From contig UQJF01000065.1 of assembly GCA_900541315.1 (NCBI GenBank), positions 1-16,464 of the forward strand: a DNA stretch of 16,464 nucleotides, given 5' to 3'. The DNA is from an uncultured Clostridium sp. (GTDB lineage Bacteria; Bacillota; Clostridia; Lachnospirales; Lachnospiraceae). Below the pieces are notes generated by a model. The model did not search any database, was not told where the DNA came from, and saw nothing but the letters and a program-made list of their open reading frames with translations. Every line of letters starts with the position of its first letter. Position 1 is the stretch's first letter. Both the position numbers and the translations under genes were made by a program. Below are positions 6,952 through 15,034 of the stretch, in pieces.

Positions 6952-7926
6952 GTGAAAACACAATGCTATATTTCAGTGGATATTGGCGGATCAAAACTCG
7001 CGACGGGACTCGTGACAGCTACGGGAGAAATTTATGCTGTTGAAAAACATGTTTGGCAAAGTTATGAATCAGAGCAGGTTTTGCGCAAGATTATAAAGAG
7101 CATACATACATTGATTGAAAAAAATAGTCAGGATAAGGATTTTTTGGCAATCGGCGTTAATATACCTGGGTTTGCGGATCCAAAGGAAGGCATTTGGATC
7201 AGTGCAACATTCATGGGAATCTATCAGGTGCCAATCAGAACTATTTTGGAAACAGAATTTTCTTTGCCGGTATTTATTGAAAAGGATACAAATTCATGCT
7301 GCCTGGCTGAAAAAATATTCGGTGCGTGTAAGTACCTGGATGACTATCTATATATGACAGTTAGTAATGGTATTGGCGGTGCTATGTTTCTAAATGGAGA
7401 ACTTTACTATGGTGCACATGGTTTTGCAGGAGAATATGGGATGTGTGTCGTAGAAGAGGATGGCAGACCGATGAAAAACCACACCATGAAAGGCTGCTTG
7501 GAGGCATATGCTTCTGGACGGGGACTTGTTGAGACATATCTGAATCTTGCATCAGAAGATGCTGGAAAATTACCGGAAATTAATGGACAGACACTGTTAA
7601 ACATTGCAGACCAGGGAGATTTCATAGCAAAGCAGACCTTTATGCAGGAAGGATACTATCTTTCAAAGGTAATCGCATCAGCCTGCAACATGATGGATCC
7701 CCAAAAAGTTATCATCGGAGGAGGACTGTCTCTTGCATTTAGAGCATATGAGGCGGCTTTGGAAGATGGACTGAACCACTTTCATTACAAGCAAGAACGC
7801 TGGAAAGAGCTTTTTTCTATAGAGCCAACGCCACTTGGTTATAATGGTGGGTTATTTGGAGCTGCAACAGTTGCAATACTGGGTCTGCAAAGGGACATTC
7901 ATACCAAATGGGGTTATCGTGGGTAA
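6952..7926 (+). CDS. ROK-family sugar kinase with degenerate zinc motif
   Basis: This is a 324-residue protein. The GTG at 6952 is chosen because GGAGG ends seven bases before it. A TTG at 6934 lies on the wrong side of that site, and the ATG one base upstream of the GTG is followed at once by a stop. The ATP loop SVDIGGSKLATGL is near 8-20, catalytic Asp112 is in EKDTN, and GIGGAMFLNG (140-149) and a C-terminal DPQKVIIGGGLS (249-260) are canonical ROK elements. The usual GE-x-GH is GEYGM (His replaced by Met164), and CxCGxxGC is reduced to its last Cys182, with Lys175 and His177 in place of the first two. It therefore probably binds no structural zinc. It likely phosphorylates a hexose or hexosamine of this cluster. 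Confidence 0.88.
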   Translation: MKTQCYISVDIGGSKLATGLVTATGEIYAVEKHVWQSYESEQVLRKIIKSIHTLIEKNSQDKDFLAIGVNIPGFADPKEGIWISATFMGIYQVPIRTILETEFSLPVFIEKDTNSCCLAEKIFGACKYLDDYLYMTVSNGIGGAMFLNGELYYGAHGFAGEYGMCVVEEDGRPMKNHTMKGCLEAYASGRGLVETYLNLASEDAGKLPEINGQTLLNIADQGDFIAKQTFMQEGYYLSKVIASACNMMDPQKVIIGGGLSLAFRAYEAALEDGLNHFHYKQERWKELFSIEPTPLGYNGGLFGAATVAILGLQRDIHTKWGYRG

Positions 7927-7928
7927 AA

Positions 7929-8547
7929 ATGAAGAAAAAAGAACTGTAGATGTAGGAGAAACCAGTGTATCGATTGGTGTGATTACAGAACATGCAGGGA
8001 TTTTGGAATTAATCAAGTATCCGCAGATATATACGAACAGTGGTATTTGGCTGGTACAGTTGATTGAAGAATTGTGGAAACTGAAAAATAAAATAGCAGA
8101 GAATGTTGACATTATTGCAATAGGAATTGGAGAGAGGATATGTAGATTTTAAAAGTCAGCTTCTGATTTCCGGTAGTGTGATGGAAGCACTTGCTTCTGG
8201 ACAATGATTTTCTACTGTGACCAATCATTATAAAATTGCACAAGAGGTATTTGAAGCCTGCCGCAAACAGGAAGCAGAAGCAATCACAGAAACGGCATTG
8301 TATGTGTTATCAGCATTTGTAATCAATATCAGCCATTTTTAGATCCTGAAATATTTGTTTTTACTGGTGGGGTAGCATCTAACAGTTGTTTTTTGAACGG
8401 TTAAAAAATTAAGTATCCGAATTATCGGAATTATTAAAAGAAAAAAAGGTTCCGAAGAAGATGCTATCAGACTTCGCTGGAAAACAGAATGGTCCCTATG
8501 GTCTGGCGGGAGTTGCTTTTTATGGAATACTGCGTTCGAACTTATAA
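7929..8547 (+). pseudogene. Second ROK-family gene, decayed
   Basis: The region three bases after the ROK kinase stop reads as ROK protein in pieces across several frames. An ATG at 7929 is followed by a run of A. Adding one A restores MKKKRTVDVGETSVSIGVI, a ROK N-terminus. The frame then breaks near 8135, continues in another as GYVDFKSQLL, and jumps to MEALASGQ, which normally lies more than 100 residues later, so an internal deletion is likely. Stops at 8203-8205 and 8339-8341 interrupt it. C-terminal pieces DPEIFVFTGGVASNS and GPYGLAGVAFYGIL complete the family pattern. No intact product is possible. It seems to be a diverged paralogue of the preceding kinase, lost after insertion or duplication. 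Confidence 0.8.
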
Positions 8548-8586
8548 AAAGAGCGAAGAAAATAAAATAAAAAAGGAGATGGTTTT

Positions 8587-9954
8587 ATGAAAAAAGCATT
8601 AAGTTTGGTACTGGCGGCAGCATTAGCAGCAGGAGCATTGTCTGGATGTGGTTCAGGTACTCAGAGTAACACCTCTGGAAATAATAGTGGAGGGGAACAA
8701 GGAAAAACAGCAGAATCTAATGGTTCTTCATCTGGTGGTGCAGCACAGGCTGATGTAGGCGGTACTACATCAGACGGAAAGTATGATCTGGTATTCTGGG
8801 TATATTCAGATGCAGTTTTAAATGACCAGGGAAAATTATTGAATCAGTGGGTAAAAGAATACTGCGAAGAAAACCCGAAGGTCAATTCCATTACATTGGT
8901 TGGTAAAAATGATTCTGATCTTCTGACAAGCCTTATGGCTGGTGTAGGACTTCCTGATATGTTCTTTGCCAGTGCTCGAAACATGCTTCAGTATAAGGAT
9001 GCCATTGATCTTCTTGATTTGACACCAGTTTATGATTCGGAAGAAGGATATAAGGATGGTTTTTATGATACAGCTATTGATGCGGTATCACAGGATGGCG
9101 GAATGTGGGCAATTCCATTTATGAGTTATGTTCCGATTATATTCAGAAATACAGATGTTCTTGAAAAAGCAGGAATTGACTGGAAAAATGAACCGCTTAC
9201 GTCATGGGATGTATTCTTTGACGAGTGCGAAAAAGTAAAAGCAGCAGGAATTGATGCGACTCATTCCTGGGCACAAGGAGGATATTATTGCCCAGGTGCT
9301 GTTTTAGCAAGTGATGCACAGAATCTGACTGTAGGAGTAGAGAATGGGGAAACTACTTTAAAACCAGAGCAGACAGTACGTACATTTGAAACCATTAAGA
9401 AGCTGGAAAGCTATTCTAATGGAATGTCTTATAATGATGACGCTGCTTCAGAAGCATTTAAGTCAAATGAGTTGGGATTTATTTGTGTTGGACCGTGGAA
9501 TGAGCCGGATTATATTCAGGCTGGAACACATTATGATGTACAGCTGATTCCATCTTATGACGAGAATGGATGGACTGGCGGACTTCAGGGTTGGGATTTT
9601 ATGTATGGAATCAATAGTGGTGATGAAGACAGAAATGAAGCAATCCGCGGTTGGTTAAAGAAGATGGGATCATATGAAGTACAGCAGAAGTTTGCACAGG
9701 TGATCGGACGTTCTGTGCTGCGTGAAGATGTTATGGATGATCCAGAAACCCAGAAGACGGAAATGTTAGCAATTCTGGCAAAGGGATTAAAGTGTGGTAT
9801 GAACCAGATGGATTTTGGACATAGCAGTGTATTCTGGACGAGTGCAATTGGTGATGTAGCTCCTGGAGTTGCAAATGGATCTACAACTCCAGAAGATGGA
9901 GCACAGCAGTTTATTGATGCTATCAATGGTCTCTATGCAGAGGCTGGTGAGTAA
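8587..9954 (+). CDS. Sugar ABC transporter solute-binding lipoprotein (CUT1 type)
   Basis: This is a 455-residue extracellular lipoprotein. AAGGAGA precedes the ATG. The signal peptide has a KK start, an Ala/Leu core (4-17) and the lipobox LSGC with lipidated Cys21. A Ser/Gly/Asn-rich linker follows (22-65), typical of Gram-positive lipoproteins. The rest has the type 1 extracellular-solute-binding fold: YDLVFWVYSDA near 65, LLTSLMAGVGLPDMFFA near 109-125, GGMWAIPFMSYVPIIFRNTDVLEKAGID near 170-197 (a strong family pattern), and a C-terminal helical lobe. It captures an oligosaccharide or modified sugar for the two permeases that follow. The aromatic ligand pocket cannot be used to name the sugar. 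Confidence 0.92.
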   Translation: MKKALSLVLAAALAAGALSGCGSGTQSNTSGNNSGGEQGKTAESNGSSSGGAAQADVGGTTSDGKYDLVFWVYSDAVLNDQGKLLNQWVKEYCEENPKVNSITLVGKNDSDLLTSLMAGVGLPDMFFASARNMLQYKDAIDLLDLTPVYDSEEGYKDGFYDTAIDAVSQDGGMWAIPFMSYVPIIFRNTDVLEKAGIDWKNEPLTSWDVFFDECEKVKAAGIDATHSWAQGGYYCPGAVLASDAQNLTVGVENGETTLKPEQTVRTFETIKKLESYSNGMSYNDDAASEAFKSNELGFICVGPWNEPDYIQAGTHYDVQLIPSYDENGWTGGLQGWDFMYGINSGDEDRNEAIRGWLKKMGSYEVQQKFAQVIGRSVLREDVMDDPETQKTEMLAILAKGLKCGMNQMDFGHSSVFWTSAIGDVAPGVANGSTTPEDGAQQFIDAINGLYAEAGE

Positions 9955-9998
9955 TAAGAGGCAGTCCCTAATGCAGCTGAAGTAATATAAGGTATAAA

Positions 9999-10047
9999 AG
10001 AGGTGCTGCAGAAAGAAGATAAGGCTTTTCTGTAGCATCTCTTGATT
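9999..10047 (+). terminator. Long hairpin between binding-protein and permease genes
   Basis: Arms 9999-10014 and 10027-10042 pair over 16 bases with two G-U pairs and a 12-base loop. A short T-rich tail, TGATTTT, follows. The position right after the binding-protein gene suggests a partial terminator or 3' stabiliser that yields more binding protein than permease. Confidence 0.75.
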
Positions 10048-10071
10048 TTATTATAACAAGGAGGAAAGACG

Positions 10072-11013
10072 ATGAAAGATAGAAAAACGTCGTTTTTATA
10101 TAAAGCCCGAAGATATTCCTTGAATTATCTGGGGATTCTTCCATTTTTCCTACTGTTTGCCGTCTTTATTTTTTATCCTTTTATTCAGGGTGTAGTCATG
10201 AGTTTTACGGACTGGTCAGTTTCTAGCAGAGGCAAAGTGAATTTTGTAGGATTATCAAATTATCAGTTGATATTATCAGGAAAAGGAACAACATCTCTTC
10301 GTTTCTTAAAATCAATTAAAAACCTTGCTATTTATGTTCCAATGACATTGCTTGTGGGTTTGACACTTTCATTGGTTCTGGCTTTGATTACCAGACAGCT
10401 TTCACAGAAGCTGTTTAATATATTCCGTGGTGCATACTTTGTACCTTATGTACTTCCATTATTCTTATGTGCGGGTATTTGGCAGTGGTTTATGACAACT
10501 GGTACAGGATTGGTTGCATCTGCACTGGCTAATATTGGAATTGGACGGGGCATTAACTGGGACAGTACAGAACTATATGCCATTGTATATGTTTTAATGG
10601 TGGATGTATGGAATTCTGCAGGATTTAACTTTGTTATCATTAGCGCTGGTATGGCAGATATCTCACCGGACATTTATGAAGCAGCTGAGATCGATGGAGC
10701 ATCTACTTTCCGAAAAATGGTTGATATCACCATTCCTCTTCTGGAACCAATCTTATTTTTTGTAATTACATATGGTTTTATCAGTGCACTTCAGGTTTAT
10801 GATATTCCGTGGATTATTTCCAGTGGAAGTGATATCAACAGTGTAGGTGGTCCTGGACAGGTTATGTCATTTCCGGTTATGGAAATGGTACGTAATATTT
10901 ATCTGGGTGGTAAATCTGGTCTTGGCAGAGCCTGCGCAGAAGGTGTCACGCTTATGATAGCGATTCTGGCAGTGACGGTAGTACAGTTTAAGGCACGCCG
11001 TAAGAATGTGTAG
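10072..11013 (+). CDS. Sugar ABC transporter permease, MalF/UgpA type
   Basis: This is a 313-residue integral membrane protein with an AAGGAGGAA ribosome binding site. A basic N-terminus (1-20) precedes six membrane spans, the first near 21-45 (GILPFFLLFAVFIFYPFIQG) and others near 90-118, 125-147, 165-190, 222-245 and 285-310. The cytoplasmic EAA loop, EAAEIDGASTFRKMVDITIP (about 203-222), is canonical and contacts the ATPase. It pairs with the next gene. No ATPase is encoded in the window, so a shared MsmK/UgpC-type ATPase from elsewhere in the genome is expected. Confidence 0.93.
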   Translation: MKDRKTSFLYKARRYSLNYLGILPFFLLFAVFIFYPFIQGVVMSFTDWSVSSRGKVNFVGLSNYQLILSGKGTTSLRFLKSIKNLAIYVPMTLLVGLTLSLVLALITRQLSQKLFNIFRGAYFVPYVLPLFLCAGIWQWFMTTGTGLVASALANIGIGRGINWDSTELYAIVYVLMVDVWNSAGFNFVIISAGMADISPDIYEAAEIDGASTFRKMVDITIPLLEPILFFVITYGFISALQVYDIPWIISSGSDINSVGGPGQVMSFPVMEMVRNIYLGGKSGLGRACAEGVTLMIAILAVTVVQFKARRKNV

Positions 11014-11026
11014 GAGGTGAGCTTGT

Positions 11027-11854
11027 ATGAAAACGAAGAAAAAAGCAGAACAGACAGTACTTACTTTACTGGCATCTGTATGGGCATTGATTTGTCTGTT
11101 TCCTGTATGGATTTTATTTAGTGGAGCTTTTTCTCTGGATTCCAATAATTTAACGAAAACTTTTTTTCCAAATTCTCTGACAAATGGAATTTTAAAGTGC
11201 AAAGAGGCATTGGTGACCATTGATATTGCAACTGCAACGATTCATACATTTATTTATACTGCCATTACAGTGGTAGGAATATTGGTGATTAGTTCTCTGG
11301 CTGCTTACGAGTTTACATTCTACCAGTTTCCATTAAAAAAATTTTTCTTTGGTTCAATGATGGTGAGTATGATGCTTCCTCAGGTTTTATACATTATCCC
11401 GTTGTATCGTCTGGTATTTGGTCTGGGGCTTTCTGATACCTTTGCTGGAATCTCTTTTCCTATGATGGTTTCAGCTCTTTCTGTATTCATTATGATGCAG
11501 TTTCTGGAAGATTTGCCTCTTTCATTTATAGAATCAGCGAGAATTGATGGGGCGGGACATTTTCAAATATATGGAAGAATTGTTCTGCCACTTATGCGAA
11601 ATGGTATTCTTACTACGGTAGTACTTATGTTTATGAAAACATGGGGACAGTATTTATGGCCGTCTCTGGTAACAGGGCAGAAGATCAAACCTATTAGTGT
11701 TACCATTTCCAATATGCTTAGTCCGAATTTCTGGGTTGATCCGCGAGTAAAAATTGCAGCGATGCTGATAGCAATGCTTCCGCCGCTGTTGATTTACCTT
11801 ATATTCCAGAGATATGTAATTGAAGGGATTACCATGTCAGGTGTAAAAGGTTAA
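11027..11854 (+). CDS. Sugar ABC transporter permease, MalG/UgpE type
   Basis: This is a 275-residue integral membrane protein, 13 bases after the first permease, with a strong GGAGGTGAG site. Six membrane spans are visible, the first near 11-32 (LLASVWALICLFPVWIL) and others near 70-90, 105-125, 138-158, 185-205 and 245-262. The EAA loop is ESARIDGAGHFQIYGRIVLP (about 167-186). It completes the CUT1 importer with the binding protein and the other permease. Confidence 0.93.
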   Translation: MKTKKKAEQTVLTLLASVWALICLFPVWILFSGAFSLDSNNLTKTFFPNSLTNGILKCKEALVTIDIATATIHTFIYTAITVVGILVISSLAAYEFTFYQFPLKKFFFGSMMVSMMLPQVLYIIPLYRLVFGLGLSDTFAGISFPMMVSALSVFIMMQFLEDLPLSFIESARIDGAGHFQIYGRIVLPLMRNGILTTVVLMFMKTWGQYLWPSLVTGQKIKPISVTISNMLSPNFWVDPRVKIAAMLIAMLPPLLIYLIFQRYVIEGITMSGVKG

Positions 11855-11896
11855 TGTGTTGTTCAAAAATCAAGCGTTTTTTAGGAGGAAAAGAAT

Positions 11897-12805
11897 ATGA
11901 AGGAATATGTTGTTTCCAGAGAAGATTTACGCAAATGGTGCTCCATTCCGGTGGATGAGCTGGCGGATCATCCTGATCGGAAAATGAATTTAATGATGGG
12001 TGAAGATAAAACAGCGCTGTTAGAAAAAATTGGAAATATGATTACAGATGAGGTGATTGAACATAATAAAGAAGGAAAAAAGACGGTGTGGATACTTCCT
12101 GGCGGCATTAATGGTGTTTATGATATATTTATCCGACGGGTCAATGAGGAACGGATTAGTTTAAAGAATTTGTATGTATTCCATGTAGACCAGTGGTTGG
12201 ATTGGGAATATCGTCTTCTTCCTGTTACTAACCTTCGCTTCAGTATGAGAGGAAAGATGACCCAGAGTTTTTATGGACGCATTGATCCTGAATTAAATGT
12301 ACCAGAAGATCAGAGATTTTTCCCAGATCCGGCAGATCCTGATTTGATTGACAATAAGATTGAGGAATTAGGCGGCGTAGACACCATTCTTGGCGGTGTT
12401 GGTTGTAAGGGACTAGTTGGTTGGAATGAACGTCCGATTTCTAATGTTCATCATATTACTTTAGAGCAGTATGCAAAATCAAAAACAAGGGCGGTTCATA
12501 TTACGGATGAAACCATTATTGCTTATGCAGAACGTGAATTCGGCGGTTGTTACGAGGCTCTTCCACCGAATGGTATTACTATTGGTATGAAGTCTATGTT
12601 GACTGCAAAGAGAGCGATATTTATTGTAATGACCGGTTCCTGGAAAGAAACAGTTGTGAGAGTGGCAATGTTCAGTGAACCGACTGTAGAATATCCGGTT
12701 ACATTGTTTCCTGCTTATGTGCCAGAGTGTATTATGTGTTGTGATCGTAAGACGGCAGATCATGTCGTTTCAAGAAAATATCTGGATTCACCGATTCTCA
12801 GATAA
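11897..12805 (+). CDS. NagB-fold (glucosamine-6-phosphate deaminase-like) protein with altered active site
   Basis: This is a 302-residue protein with an AGGAGG site eight bases before the ATG. It shows the NagB/ribose-5-phosphate isomerase-like fold. ILPGGINGVYDIF (66-78) stands where NagB has the phosphate loop LPTGGTP. FHVDQW (95-100) corresponds to NMDEY and keeps the Asp (98). GGVGCKGLVGWNERP (166-180) corresponds to the active-site loop GGVGxDGHIAFNEP. MTGSWKE (245-251) retains the conserved Lys250. In the active-site loop Asp141 and ring-opening His143 of E. coli NagB are Lys171 and Leu173, whereas Glu148 is kept as Glu178. Ordinary deaminase chemistry is therefore doubtful. It may act on another amino-sugar phosphate, as a lactonase or isomerase, or as a regulator. 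It sits between the permeases and the kinase-SIS fusion. Confidence 0.82.
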   Translation: MKEYVVSREDLRKWCSIPVDELADHPDRKMNLMMGEDKTALLEKIGNMITDEVIEHNKEGKKTVWILPGGINGVYDIFIRRVNEERISLKNLYVFHVDQWLDWEYRLLPVTNLRFSMRGKMTQSFYGRIDPELNVPEDQRFFPDPADPDLIDNKIEELGGVDTILGGVGCKGLVGWNERPISNVHHITLEQYAKSKTRAVHITDETIIAYAEREFGGCYEALPPNGITIGMKSMLTAKRAIFIVMTGSWKETVVRVAMFSEPTVEYPVTLFPAYVPECIMCCDRKTADHVVSRKYLDSPILR

Positions 12806-12853
12806 TCTTTAGATAGTAAAAAACGTGAGTACGTAAAATAAAGGGAGGGCAAG

Positions 12854-14860
12854 ATGGTGAACAGACCACAGGTAATTGTAGCTTATTCTCATAATGTGTC
12901 TCAGGCAGTAAGAGTACATGAACTGCCAAAGCCAGGAGAGACCATTCGTGCGTTAAAAACAAGCGCGGGCATGGATGGTGCAAAAGGAACTAATGCGGCT
13001 GTTGCAGCTGCCAGAGTGGGGGCAGATGTTGCAATGATAGCCCATGTAAAGGGCGGTGACTGGTACTATAAAGGTAAAGAGGTATTAAAAGAAGCTGGGA
13101 TTGATGATACATATGTAGTATTAGGAGAAGGAATCAAAGATACTTCGGGAGTTGTTCTCATTGACGATGCTGGAAGAAATATGATTGTTTTGGGTGCACA
13201 TAATGAGCAGAAAATACCAGATGAAGAGATTGACCAGGCTTTAGAAGCAATGAAGGATGCCCAGTATTGTATTACAGGCTATGAAATCAATGAGCAGAGT
13301 GTACGGCATATCCTTAGAAAAGCGAGAGAACTGGGAATCAAAACTGTTGTGAATCCATCACCTGTTCCAGATTATGTTCCGGATTACTGGGGAGATATCA
13401 GCATTCTCATTTTAAATGAAGTAGAGATTGGAAGAATGCTGGATCTTGCAGGTGTAGAGTATACTCCAGGCAATTGGGAAGAGTGTGCAGGAAAAATGCG
13501 TCAGGCTTATGGCGTGGGTGATATCGTAGTTACTCTGGGTGAAAATGGATTCTTCTGTATAGAGGGAGACCGGGCTTATCAGGCACCGGGAATTTCGGTA
13601 TGCAGCAAGGATACCACAGGAGCTGGAGATGGATTTTTAGGTTCTATGACAGCTAGGTTGTCTATGGGTGACAGTTTGCATGATGCATGTTTATATGCCA
13701 ATAAATATTGCTCCATTACAGTGCAGAGAGATGGAACAATCAGCAGTTACCCTACTGCAGAGGAAGCAGAAGCAATCTTTAACAGAAAGGATATGTATGA
13801 TTATATCCTGGAATCGAAAGAGGCAGTAAGACACATTGTGGATGAGCAGGATGAACTGCTGAAAACGGCACTGGAATATTGCTGTGATGGTAAAATCGAA
13901 CAAGTCTATGTACTTGGTTCAGGTACCAGTTATCATGCAGCAGTATCGGCAAGAAAAGTAATGGAAGATACCATGCAGATAAAAGTTTTTGCTATGTATC
14001 CAATGGAGTTTGTGGATAATGAAAAGGTATTTAATAAAAATACACTGGTCATTGGTATTTCACAGGCAGGAAGAAGTACCAGTACCATTAAGGCACTGGA
14101 TAAGGCAAAAGCATTAGGGTTGATGACGCTGGCAATTACTGCCAATATACAAGCTCCGGTTACAGAACATGCGGATCGTACTGTTTTGCTGGCGGTAGGT
14201 GAAGAGCTGGCTGGACCTAAGACAAAGGGCTATGAAGGCTCTGTGGCTACTTTGGCATTGTTAGGTATGAAACTGGCAGAAAAAACAGGAAAGATCACAG
14301 GAGAAAGAAAAGAAGAACTTACAAGAGCAATGGTAGAAACCTCAGATGGAATCCCGGATATTGCTCAGAAAGCATGGGATTGGTATAAGACCAATAAAGA
14401 AGATTTGTTAAAGTGCAAAAGAATCATTGTGATCGGTTGTGATTCTTGTATGGGCGCTATGTTAGAGGGAACTTTAAAGATTCTAGAAGCAGCGCGATAC
14501 AGTGTAACGGGCTATGAACTGGAAGAGTTTATGCATGGAATCTATCATGCGATTGATAAGGATACTTATATCCTGTATCTGGGAAATAAAAGTAAGCATT
14601 TAGAGCGCATGGTTCATATGATGAAGTACTTTGAAGAAGAACGTCATGCCCACAATTACATGATTACCTCTGATGAGTCTCTTGCAACACAGAGAAATCT
14701 GGTTTATCCATTTAAGGAGGATGGGTATTTTTCATCTATGGAGTACGTAGTTCCTATGCAGGTTCTTGCAAGAAAGATGTCAATGGATATGGGAATTGAC
14801 TGCAATATTCCAAGTGATCCATTGTTCCATAAGAAGATGGGAAGTTATGAGTATTCATAG
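12854..14860 (+). CDS. Ribokinase-like PfkB kinase fused to a GlmS/FrlB-type double-SIS enzyme
   Basis: This is a single 668-residue protein with GGGAGGG before the ATG. Residues 1-310 are a ribokinase-family kinase: PGET (27-30), GAKGTNAAVAAARVGA (42-57), VNPSPVPD, LNEVE and DTTGAGDGFLG with catalytic Asp259. The ribokinase sugar-binding pattern N-x-D is here N14-V-S16, so the substrate is not plain ribose. From Met314 (MYDYILES) a complete double-SIS protein follows. LGSGTSYHAA, ISQAGRSTST and KTKGYEGS form the first domain. In the second, Glu538, Lys542, Glu545 and His561 match the GlmS isomerase residues in spacing. The two halves correspond to the fructoselysine kinase (FrlD) and deglycase (FrlB) pair, which are normally separate genes. 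The fusion would couple phosphorylation to isomerisation or deglycation. It is the last gene of the cluster. Confidence 0.88.
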   Translation: MVNRPQVIVAYSHNVSQAVRVHELPKPGETIRALKTSAGMDGAKGTNAAVAAARVGADVAMIAHVKGGDWYYKGKEVLKEAGIDDTYVVLGEGIKDTSGVVLIDDAGRNMIVLGAHNEQKIPDEEIDQALEAMKDAQYCITGYEINEQSVRHILRKARELGIKTVVNPSPVPDYVPDYWGDISILILNEVEIGRMLDLAGVEYTPGNWEECAGKMRQAYGVGDIVVTLGENGFFCIEGDRAYQAPGISVCSKDTTGAGDGFLGSMTARLSMGDSLHDACLYANKYCSITVQRDGTISSYPTAEEAEAIFNRKDMYDYILESKEAVRHIVDEQDELLKTALEYCCDGKIEQVYVLGSGTSYHAAVSARKVMEDTMQIKVFAMYPMEFVDNEKVFNKNTLVIGISQAGRSTSTIKALDKAKALGLMTLAITANIQAPVTEHADRTVLLAVGEELAGPKTKGYEGSVATLALLGMKLAEKTGKITGERKEELTRAMVETSDGIPDIAQKAWDWYKTNKEDLLKCKRIIVIGCDSCMGAMLEGTLKILEAARYSVTGYELEEFMHGIYHAIDKDTYILYLGNKSKHLERMVHMMKYFEEERHAHNYMITSDESLATQRNLVYPFKEDGYFSSMEYVVPMQVLARKMSMDMGIDCNIPSDPLFHKKMGSYEYS

Positions 14861-14864
14861 CTAT

Positions 14865-14886
14865 AAATGAGCAAATGCATTTTTTT
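14865..14886 (+). terminator. Possible weak terminator after the sugar cluster
   Basis: A short AAATG/CATTT stem lies within 25 bases of the fusion-gene stop and is followed by seven T. The stem is only five A/T-rich pairs, so efficiency would be low. Confidence 0.35.
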
Positions 14887-14925
14887 GAATATTGATAGAA
14901 GTTTGATATTTTTTCAGATGGCTTA

Positions 14926-14978
14926 TGATACTGATCTTGTGAAACCCTGTTTTAAAAGATCAGACTTCATCAGTATCA
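14926..14978. repeat. Nested inverted repeats (alternative hairpins) in the spacer
   Basis: TGATACTGA (14926-14934) pairs with TCAGTATCA (14970-14978), and CTGATCTT (14931-14938) pairs with AAGATCAG (14956-14963). The two pairings share bases on the left arm, so they form either a bulged stem or two exclusive hairpins. There is no T run after it on the plus strand. It could be an operator, an RNA stabiliser or a mobile-element scar. Confidence 0.5.
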
Positions 14979-15034
14979 ATAACACACATATGGTGTACAA
15001 ATGACATGATCAACCAGTATCTTTGGATTTCCTG

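Noticed and set aside
8153..8586. Possible small independent gene between the ROK kinase and the binding protein
   Set aside because: The pieces match ROK kinases in successive frames, so it is better explained as one decayed gene.
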